Shown here: positions 57,933 to 64,000 of the stretch, piece by piece | Layout: each line of letters opens with the position of its first letter | Position numbering within the stretch: the stretch's first letter is position 1 | Assembly (NCBI RefSeq): GCF_008312895.1 | Contig: NZ_VSSP01000005.1 | Location: 124,001 to 188,000 of the forward strand | Reading direction: 5' to 3' | Origin: Luteimonas suaedae | Lineage (GTDB): Bacteria > Pseudomonadota > Gammaproteobacteria > Xanthomonadales > Xanthomonadaceae | DNA length: 64,000 nucleotides | Made by a program: the position numbers and the translations under genes | Notes under the pieces: model-generated | Databases searched by the model: none | The model's input: only the letters and a program-made list of their open reading frames with translations | What the model was told of the DNA's origin: nothing

Positions 57933-58816
57933 CGCAACGACGCGGCATCGTGCTCGCCGGCGGCTCCGGAACGCGGCTCTACCCGGCCACGCAGGCAATC
58001 AGCAAACAGCTGCTGCCGGTCTACGACAAGCCGATGATCTACTACCCGCTCAGCGTGCTCATGCTGGCGGGCATCCGCGAAGTCCTGGTGATCAACACGC
58101 CCCACGCGCAGATGCTGTTCAGGGCCCTGCTTGGCGACGGCTCGCAGTGGGGCATGCGGATCGAATACGCCGTCCAGCCGAGCCCGGAGGGTGTCGCGCA
58201 GGCGTACCTGGTCGGTCGCGACTTCCTCGATGGACGGCCCAGCTGCCTGGTGCTGGGCGACAACATCTTCCATGGCCCCGGGCTCACCGGACTGCTTCGC
58301 AGCGCGGATGCGCGAACGCGCGGAGCATCGGTATTCGGCTACTGGGTTCGTGATCCGCAACGCTACGGTGTGGCGGAGTTCGATGATGAAGGGCGTGTCG
58401 TCGGCCTCGAGGAGAAGCCGGTCGAGCCCCGATCCCACTACGCCGTCACCGGCCTGTACTTCTATGACGGGCGCGCGAGCGACTTTGCCGCGACCCTGGC
58501 GCCTTCGGCGCGCGGCGAGCTGGAGATCACCGATCTCAGCCGTTGCTATTTGGCCGAAGGTTCGCTTCATCTGGAGAAACTCGGGCGTGGCTATGCCTGG
58601 CTTGATACGGGAACACATCAGTCCTTGCTCGAGGCGTCGAACTACATCGGTACCATCGAAGCGCGACAGGGACTGCGAGTGTGCAGTCCAGAGGAGATCG
58701 CCTGGCGCAACGGGTGGATAGATTCGGATCAATTGCGCACGCTGGCCGCGCCGCTGGCGAAGAACGGCTACGGCGAGTATCTGCTCGGACTCGCCGAAAG
58801 CCTGGTGGTGACGTGA
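57929..58816 (+). CDS. rmlA: Glucose-1-phosphate thymidylyltransferase
   Basis: First step of the rhamnose route, making dTDP-glucose. The nucleotide loop is [13 protein letters not shown] (residues 8-20), and [32 protein letters not shown] residues with the Lys follow. Further marks are [12 protein letters not shown] and [16 protein letters not shown]. The length of 295 residues is typical. The ATG overlaps the rmlB stop (ATGA). Confidence 0.96.
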   Translation: MTQRRGIVLAGGSGTRLYPATQAISKQLLPVYDKPMIYYPLSVLMLAGIREVLVINTPHAQMLFRALLGDGSQWGMRIEYAVQPSPEGVAQAYLVGRDFLDGRPSCLVLGDNIFHGPGLTGLLRSADARTRGASVFGYWVRDPQRYGVAEFDDEGRVVGLEEKPVEPRSHYAVTGLYFYDGRASDFAATLAPSARGELEITDLSRCYLAEGSLHLEKLGRGYAWLDTGTHQSLLEASNYIGTIEARQGLRVCSPEEIAWRNGWIDSDQLRTLAAPLAKNGYGEYLLGLAESLVVT

Positions 58817-59370
58817 GGGTCATCGAGACCGACCTGCCGGGTTGTCTGATCCTCGAGCCGGATGTGTTCGAGGACGAACGCGGCTCCTTCTACGAAGCGT
58901 TCAATCGCGACAGGCTCGCGGAGTACGGACTCGCGCCAACCTTCGTGCAGGGGAACGTGTCCCTGTCCTCGCTCGATGTGCTGCGGGGACTGCACTACCA
59001 ATGGCCGAATCCGCAAGGCAAGTACATGTCGGTGCTGGAAGGCGAGGCTTGGGACGTCGCGGTCGACATCCGTCGCGGCTCGCCCACGTTCGGGCGCTGG
59101 ACGGCCGTCCATCTCAGCGCGGTCAACAGAAGGCAGTTCTGGATACCTGAAGGATTCGCTCACGGGTTCGTCGCGCTCGCCGAGCGGACGCTAGTGACCT
59201 ATCTCTGCACCTCAACCTACGATCGCGAAGCCGATGCCGGTATCCGCTGGAACGACGCCGATCTGGCGATCGACTGGCCCGTCTCCGATCCCGTGTTATC
59301 GGCAAAGGACGCACGCGCGCCGTTTCTCGCCGACATGCCGGAAGCGCGCCTGCCGCTATACCGGGAATGA
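58813..59370 (+). CDS. rmlC: dTDP-4-dehydrorhamnose 3,5-epimerase
   Basis: A cupin epimerase of 185 residues. Catalytic His in VLRGLHYQ (about residue 61), [21 protein letters not shown], and [13 protein letters not shown], with a Tyr further on. The start is GTG 58813 overlapping the rmlA stop (GTGA); no in-frame ATG exists near the N-terminus, and this position matches family length. Confidence 0.95.
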   Translation: MRVIETDLPGCLILEPDVFEDERGSFYEAFNRDRLAEYGLAPTFVQGNVSLSSLDVLRGLHYQWPNPQGKYMSVLEGEAWDVAVDIRRGSPTFGRWTAVHLSAVNRRQFWIPEGFAHGFVALAERTLVTYLCTSTYDREADAGIRWNDADLAIDWPVSDPVLSAKDARAPFLADMPEARLPLYRE

Positions 59371-60284
59371 GAATCCTGTTGTTCGGCGCCGATGGGCAAG
59401 TCGGGCGTGAGCTGCGCCGCGCACTCGCGCCTCTGGGGACGCTCGTGCTCTCGACGCGGAATGGCAGGCTCGCCGACGGCAGCCATTGCGAAGCCGCAGA
59501 TCTGGAATGGCCTGGCACGCTGACCGCCCTGATCGACCGTGCCGCTCCCGACATCGTCGTCAACGCCGCCGCCGACACGGCCGTGGACCTGGTGGAGGAT
59601 GCGCCGGAACGTGCGTTTCGAGTCAATGCCGAAGCGCCCGCCGCCATCGCCGCCGCCTGTGCCCGGTGCGGTGCCCTACTGGTGCATTACTCCACCGACT
59701 ACGTCTTCGACGACGGATCCGAACGGCCACGTCGCGAGAGCGACGCGCCCAAGCCTCTTAACGTCTACGGCGCCAGCAAGCTGGCCGGAGAGGAGGCGGT
59801 ACGTGGCAGCGGTGCGCGCCATCTGTTGCTGCGTACGTCATGGGTCTATGCCATGCATGGGCGCAATTTCCTGCTGACGATGCTGCGCCTGGCGGCTGAG
59901 CATGGCGTCGTACGCGTGGTCGACGATCAGTTCGGCTCGCCGACGCCTGCTTCCTGGCTCGCCGACGCCACCGCTCACGTGCTGCAGCGGCCCCCTGTCG
60001 GCTCCGGCCTGTGGCATGTTTCCGCCTCGGGCTGCACCAGCTGGCACGGTTTTGCCGATGCCATCTTCGAACTCGCGCAGGCGCACGGGCTGCTCGGCCG
60101 GCGCCCGGAACTGGTATCGATAGCAACATCGGACTATCCGGCGACAGCAAGGCGGCCGGGACGTTCCTGCCTGGATTCCTCGCGTTTCCGGGCGGACTTC
60201 GGTATCGACGTGCCGGAATGGCGCAGTGCTCTGGCTGGCGTCCTGGAGCGGATGGCGAGCGCAGCGACGAGAATCTCGTCGTGA
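59367..60284 (+). CDS. rmlD: dTDP-4-dehydrorhamnose reductase
   Basis: Last step of dTDP-L-rhamnose synthesis. NADPH loop LLFGADGQVGRELRR (residues 4-18), VNAAADTAVDLVEDAPERAFRVNAEA-type segment, STDYVFDDG, and YGASKLAGE with catalytic Tyr and Lys. The length is 305. The ATG overlaps the rmlC stop. It closes the operon; the sugar transferases are not in the window. Confidence 0.95.
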   Translation: MRILLFGADGQVGRELRRALAPLGTLVLSTRNGRLADGSHCEAADLEWPGTLTALIDRAAPDIVVNAAADTAVDLVEDAPERAFRVNAEAPAAIAAACARCGALLVHYSTDYVFDDGSERPRRESDAPKPLNVYGASKLAGEEAVRGSGARHLLLRTSWVYAMHGRNFLLTMLRLAAEHGVVRVVDDQFGSPTPASWLADATAHVLQRPPVGSGLWHVSASGCTSWHGFADAIFELAQAHGLLGRRPELVSIATSDYPATARRPGRSCLDSSRFRADFGIDVPEWRSALAGVLERMASAATRISS

Positions 60285-60310
60285 ATGGGGAGCGGCCGCG
60301 CCGTACCGTT

Positions 60311-60331
60311 CGGCCGCCATGATGGCGGCCG
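60311..60331. terminator. Hairpin after rmlD
   Basis: CGGCCGCC-ATGAT-GGCGGCCG, an 8-bp stem with 5-base loop (or 10 bp with one central base), 27 bases after the rmlD stop. No T-run follows. Confidence 0.5.
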
Positions 60332-60332
60332 C

Positions 60333-60363
60333 TTGCGTTCGGTCGCCGGCGCTGACATACACT
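60333..60363 (+). promoter_or_regulatory. Putative promoter of the DUF4019 gene
   Basis: TTGCGT (60333-60338) and TACACT (60358-60363) are 19 bases apart, 37 bases before the ATG at 60400. Confidence 0.5.
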
Positions 60364-60399
60364 AGGCGCCTTTCCGGTACGGATTCAGGAGGGTACTGC

Positions 60400-60909
60400 A
60401 TGAAATTCCAGCCGATCGCCCTGGCGATTGCGTTGTCGGCCTGTGCCGGCGTCGCCACCGCGCAGCAGCCGCAGCAACAGCAACCGCCGCAGCAGGCGGC
60501 GCAGCAAGCGCAGCAGCAGCAACTGACACCGGAGCAGCAGGCGCAGTTGCAGCGCCAGGATGCCGACATGACCCGGGCCGCGCAGCAGGTGGTGCAGATG
60601 ATCGACGCCAATCAGGCCGGCGAGGTCTGGGACATGTCCACCGCGGCGGTCAAGCGGATGATTCCGCGCGACAGCTTCGTGCAGCAGATCACCGGCGATC
60701 GCCAGCGGCTCGGCGCGCCGAGCGGCCGTGGCGATGCGGTGGTGTCGCGGTCGCAGTTCGAGGCCGGCGGCGAAGTCCCGGAGGGGATCTACATCAACGT
60801 TGCCTTCCCGACCAGGTTCGCCAACAGCGAAGAGCCGGTGCGCGAGCTGGTGTCGTTCCGCCTGGACGAGGACAAGGTCTGGCGCGTTTCCGGCTACAGC
60901 CTGCGTTGA
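60400..60909 (+). CDS. DUF4019 periplasmic protein with Gln-rich region
   Basis: A 169-residue exported protein. The signal peptide is at residues 1-22 (ACAGVATAQ). A low-complexity Gln/Pro segment follows (about 22-55). The DUF4019 domain (about 57-169) begins MTRAAQQVVQMIDANQAGEVWDMSTAAVKRMI and ends EDKVWRVSGYSLR. DUF4019 has no assigned function. An AGGAGGG site at 60387-60393 supports ATG 60400. It is likely a single-gene unit. Confidence 0.82.
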   Translation: MKFQPIALAIALSACAGVATAQQPQQQQPPQQAAQQAQQQQLTPEQQAQLQRQDADMTRAAQQVVQMIDANQAGEVWDMSTAAVKRMIPRDSFVQQITGDRQRLGAPSGRGDAVVSRSQFEAGGEVPEGIYINVAFPTRFANSEEPVRELVSFRLDEDKVWRVSGYSLR

Positions 60910-60932
60910 GGTTGCCTGCCGCCGAACGCCCG

Positions 60933-60960
60933 CGACGGGATCCAGGCCTGGATCCCGTCG
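60933..60960. terminator. 28-bp perfect palindrome after the DUF4019 gene
   Basis: CGACGGGATCCAGG at 60933-60946 is directly followed by its exact complement. It is 24 bases past the stop codon. As RNA it would form a long stem with almost no loop; no T-run follows. Confidence 0.6.
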
Positions 60961-61066
60961 TCGTGTCCGGGCCTGACCGGCCGCGGTTTCCGGATGGCTG
61001 GCGGCGAGTGCCGGGCCCGATGGCCGTTCCGGCCGGCGACCCGGCCACAGAAGACCGCGTGATCCG

Positions 61067-62608
61067 ATGACCGAGACGCCCGCCGCGCCCAAGCGCTCCG
61101 CGATCGACCGCTTCCTCAACGTCGTCGAATCGGGCGGCAATGCGCTGCCGCACCCGGCGACGTTGTTCGCGATCCTGGCCGTGCTGGTGATCGTGCTGTC
61201 GTGGATCACCTCGCAGCTCGGCATGTCGGTGCAGCATCCGACCACGGGCGAGACCATCACCCCGGTCAACCTGCTGAGCGTGGCAGGGCTGCACCGCATC
61301 CTCACCGGGCTGGTCACCAACTTCACCAGCTTCGCGCCGCTGGGCACGGTGCTGGTGTCGTTGATCGGCATCGGCGTGGCCGAGCATTCGGGCCTGATCG
61401 GCGCCGCGCTGCGGCAACTGGTGCTGGCGGCGCCGCGTTTCCTGCTCACGCCGGTCATGGTGTTCGCCGGGGTGATGTCGAACATGGCCAGCGAGATCGG
61501 CTATGTGCTGCTGGTGCCGCTGGCCGGACTGGTATTCCTGGCCGCCAACCGCCATCCGATCCTGGGCATGGCCGCCGCGTTCGCCGGCGTGTCCGGCGGC
61601 TACTCGGCCAATCTGCTGCTGGGCACGATCGATCCGCTGCTGGCGGGGCTTTCGCAGGAGGCGGCGCGAATCATCGATCCGGCGTACACCGTCAGCCCGG
61701 CGGCGAACTGGTACTTCATGATCGTGTCGACTTTCCTGGTCACGGGCCTGGGCTGGTGGGTGACCGAGCGCGTGGTCGCGAGGCGTTTTCCCGATGCGCC
61801 GAAGGCGGACGCCGACGGCAAAATCGAGCCGATGACGCGCGAAGAGCGGCGCGGCCTGCTGTTCGCGCTGGTCGCCAGCGCCGTGCTGACCGCGCTGGTG
61901 CTGTGGGGCACGGTGCCGGCCGACGGCTTCCTGCGCAATCCCGAGGACGGCGACCTGCTCAACTCGCCGTTCCTGCAGGGCATCGTCGCGCTGATCTTCG
62001 CCTACGGCGTGGTCGCCGGTGTCGCCTACGGCATCGGCGCCGGCACCATCCGCAGCGACCAGGACGTCATCAAGGGCATGGGCCAGAGCATGAGCACCCT
62101 CGGCGTGTACCTGGTGCTGGTGTTCTTCGCCGCCCAGTTCGTCGCCTTCTTCAACTGGACCCAGCTCGGGCTGATCTTCGCGGTCAACGGCGCCGGCGTG
62201 CTGACGCAGCTGCAGCTGCCCGGAATCGTCCTGTTCGCCGCCTTCATCCTGCTGACCGCCTGCGCCAACCTGTTCATGGGCTCGGCCTCGGCCAAGTGGG
62301 CGCTGATGGCGCCGGTGTTCATCCCGATGTTCATGCTGCTCGGCTATTCCCCCGAGCTGACCCAGATCGGCTATCGCATCGGCGACTCGGTGACCAACAT
62401 CATCTCGCCGATGATGAGCTATTTCGCGTTGATCATCGCCTTCCTGCAGCGCTACGAGCCGAAGGCGGGCATCGGCACGGTGGTGGCGGTGATGCTGCCG
62501 TATTCGATCACCTTCCTGATCGGCTGGACGATCCTGTTCTCGATCTGGATGGCGATCGGTGCGCCGATCGGGCCGGGGGCGCCGTTGCAATACATTCCTG
62601 CCGGTTGA
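61067..62608 (+). CDS. AbgT family transporter
   Basis: A 513-residue inner-membrane transporter with about 9-13 hydrophobic segments. The family opening is [23 protein letters not shown] (about residues 16-38). [40 protein letters not shown] and [26 protein letters not shown] follow. E. coli AbgT imports p-aminobenzoyl-glutamate; other family members expel sulfonamides and p-aminobenzoate. It sits 76 bp before pabB on the same strand, which supports a folate-linked role. Confidence 0.9.
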   Translation: MTETPAAPKRSAIDRFLNVVESGGNALPHPATLFAILAVLVIVLSWITSQLGMSVQHPTTGETITPVNLLSVAGLHRILTGLVTNFTSFAPLGTVLVSLIGIGVAEHSGLIGAALRQLVLAAPRFLLTPVMVFAGVMSNMASEIGYVLLVPLAGLVFLAANRHPILGMAAAFAGVSGGYSANLLLGTIDPLLAGLSQEAARIIDPAYTVSPAANWYFMIVSTFLVTGLGWWVTERVVARRFPDAPKADADGKIEPMTREERRGLLFALVASAVLTALVLWGTVPADGFLRNPEDGDLLNSPFLQGIVALIFAYGVVAGVAYGIGAGTIRSDQDVIKGMGQSMSTLGVYLVLVFFAAQFVAFFNWTQLGLIFAVNGAGVLTQLQLPGIVLFAAFILLTACANLFMGSASAKWALMAPVFIPMFMLLGYSPELTQIGYRIGDSVTNIISPMMSYFALIIAFLQRYEPKAGIGTVVAVMLPYSITFLIGWTILFSIWMAIGAPIGPGAPLQYIPAG

Positions 62609-62684
62609 ATCGTGTCCGCTGCCGCGGCCGTCGAAGCGGCCGCGGATTCCCGACTCCCAGCCGCGGACAGCCGCGAGCACTGCA

Positions 62685-64000
62685 TTGCTGATCACCCGCC
62701 CGCTCCCGCCCGACACCGACCTGCTTGCGGTCCATCGCTTGGCGCCGGCGCGCTACCCGCTGCTGCTGCAGTCGGTCGCGCACGGCACGGCGCAGGCGCG
62801 CTGGGACCTGCTGCTGCTGGCGAGCGGACCGTCGTTGCGGCTCGATGCCTTCGGCATCACCCGCGATGCCGAAGGCAGCACGGTCGACGGTGGCTTCCTG
62901 GACGCGCTCGACGCGCGCTGGCGCGCGCTGCGATTGCCGCGCGAGGAACCGCGCTGGCCATTCCGCGGCGGCTGGGCGCTGTTCCTCGGCTACGAACTGG
63001 CGGAGCAGGTGGAGCCGGTGCTGCGACTCCCGGCCGCGGCCGGAGCATTGCCGGTGGCCTGCGCGCTGCGCTGCCCGGCGGCGATCCTGCGCGATCACGC
63101 CACCGGCGAATGCGTCGCCCTGGCCGAACGCGGCCACGAGGCCCTGCTGGAGTGGATCGTCGCCGATGCGGACGCCGGTGATGCGAGCCCCTCGCCGCCA
63201 TGGCGTGCGCCGCGGACGCTGCACGAGGACGATGCCGATGCCTTCGTCGCCGGCGTCGCGCGGATCCTCGGCTATCTCGCCGCCGGCGACGTGTTCCAGG
63301 TCAACCTGTCGCGCGCCTGGCAGGCGCACTTCGATGCGCCGCCGGATCCGGCCGCCCTGTACGCGCGCCTGCGCACGGTCAGCCCGGCGCCGTTTTCGGG
63401 GCTGTTCGCCGACGCAGGGTGCAGCGTGGTCAGCGCGTCGCCGGAGCGGCTGGTGTCGGTCCGCGGCGACCTGGTCGAGACCCGTCCGATCGCCGGCACC
63501 CGCCCGCGCCTGGAGGGCGACGACGACGCGGCGCGGGTGCGCGAACTGGCCGGGCATCCGAAGGAGCGCGCCGAGCACGTGATGCTGGTCGACCTGGAGC
63601 GCAACGATCTCGGCCGCGTCTGCGTGCCGGGCAGCGTCGAGGTCGACGAGCTGATGACGGTGGAGAGCTACGCCCAGGTGCACCACATCGTCAGCAACGT
63701 GCGCGGGCGGCTGCGCGCCGGGGCCACGCCGGGCGAGGTGATCGCGGCGGTGTTTCCCGGCGGCACCATCACCGGCTGTCCCAAGGTGCGCTGCATGCAG
63801 ATCATCGCCGAACTGGAAGCGAGCGGCCGCGGCGCCTACACCGGCGCGATGGGCTGGCTCAACCGCGATGGCGACCTCGACCTGAACATCCTCATCCGCA
63901 GCGCCGAGGTCGAAGGCGACGTGCTGCGTTTCCGCACCGGCGCCGGCATCGTCGCCGACTCCGACCCGCTGCGGGAGCTCGAGGAGACGCGCGCCAAGGC
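62685..64000 (+). CDS. pabB: Aminodeoxychorismate synthase component I, 3' end outside window
   Basis: It turns chorismate and ammonia into 4-amino-4-deoxychorismate, on the way to p-aminobenzoate and folate. Chorismate-binding marks are FQVNLSRAW (about residues 204-212), SASPERLVS, ETRPIAGTRPR, HVMLVDLERNDLGRVC and FPGGTITGCPKVRCM. The last, with Gly-Cys-Pro rather than Gly-Ala-Pro, is seen in PabB and speaks against TrpE. The frame is open to the last base; roughly the last few tens of residues are missing. No ATG is available near the N-terminus. TTG 62685 is the best start but is uncertain. Confidence 0.9.
   Translation, partial: MLITRPLPPDTDLLAVHRLAPARYPLLLQSVAHGTAQARWDLLLLASGPSLRLDAFGITRDAEGSTVDGGFLDALDARWRALRLPREEPRWPFRGGWALFLGYELAEQVEPVLRLPAAAGALPVACALRCPAAILRDHATGECVALAERGHEALLEWIVADADAGDASPSPPWRAPRTLHEDDADAFVAGVARILGYLAAGDVFQVNLSRAWQAHFDAPPDPAALYARLRTVSPAPFSGLFADAGCSVVSASPERLVSVRGDLVETRPIAGTRPRLEGDDDAARVRELAGHPKERAEHVMLVDLERNDLGRVCVPGSVEVDELMTVESYAQVHHIVSNVRGRLRAGATPGEVIAAVFPGGTITGCPKVRCMQIIAELEASGRGAYTGAMGWLNRDGDLDLNILIRSAEVEGDVLRFRTGAGIVADSDPLRELEETRAK

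Overview
The window is chromosomal DNA of a high-GC gammaproteobacterium, most likely a member of the Xanthomonadaceae (Lysobacter/Luteimonas/Xanthomonas group). The grounds are the type II xanB protein, the aspartokinase-diaminopimelate decarboxylase fusion followed by murL and murD2 (a glutamate-insertion route characterised in Xanthomonas), a large TonB receptor operon, a SUF operon with an Rrf2 regulator, and many GTAG-type palindromic repeats (REPs) between genes. No tRNA, rRNA, CRISPR array, prophage or transposase was seen. The species call is an inference from gene content.

Layout. 1-10.2 kb: the 3' part of xanB, then sulfate assimilation (cysK, cysG, divergent cysB, cysH-cysI, cysJ), with an inverted pair of 146-bp REP elements bracketing cysHI. 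10.5-13.9 kb: small housekeeping genes (YeaQ-like membrane protein, M20 peptidase, ComEA-like helix-hairpin-helix protein, HutD/Ves cupin). 13.9-21.2 kb: a six-gene minus-strand operon behind a promoter whose spacer is a Fur box. It encodes a TonB receptor, a PepSY membrane protein, a DUF2271 protein with a flavinylation-like motif, a DUF4198 protein, an ApbE FMN transferase and a membrane-anchored diflavin reductase. It reads as an iron-uptake system with an extracytoplasmic flavin/haem reductase branch and is the most interesting system here. 21.3-29.4 kb: SUF iron-sulfur operon (Rrf2 regulator, sufB, sufC, sufD, sufS) running on into a PLP decarboxylase, an acetyltransferase and a Rieske protein. 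29.3-30.2 kb: repeat-rich gap.

30.2-41.6 kb: SET-domain methyltransferase, a lipoprotein, membrane proteins, M23 peptidase, DUF533 protein, LysE exporter, a Lys/Ala-tailed HU protein, DUF2784 protein, a pseudopilin/GGDEF-EAL pair, an EF-G paralogue and OsmC. 41.6-48.1 kb: a second TonB-type receptor divergent from a LysR regulator and an alpha/beta hydrolase, then an amidohydrolase and a PhzF-like protein. 48.3-53.9 kb: aspartokinase/DAP decarboxylase, murL, murD2 as an overlapping operon; murL carries a translated REP element and murD2 a heptamer tandem repeat. 54.1-64 kb: dienelactone hydrolase, ispB, ssb, rmlBACD (dTDP-rhamnose), a DUF4019 protein, an AbgT transporter and the 5' part of pabB.

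The genes link into modules: sulfate to cysteine (cys genes, with SUF using cysteine sulfur), iron uptake and Fe-S assembly side by side, peptidoglycan glutamate/DAP handling, surface polysaccharide sugars (xanB, rml), and folate precursors (abgT, pabB).
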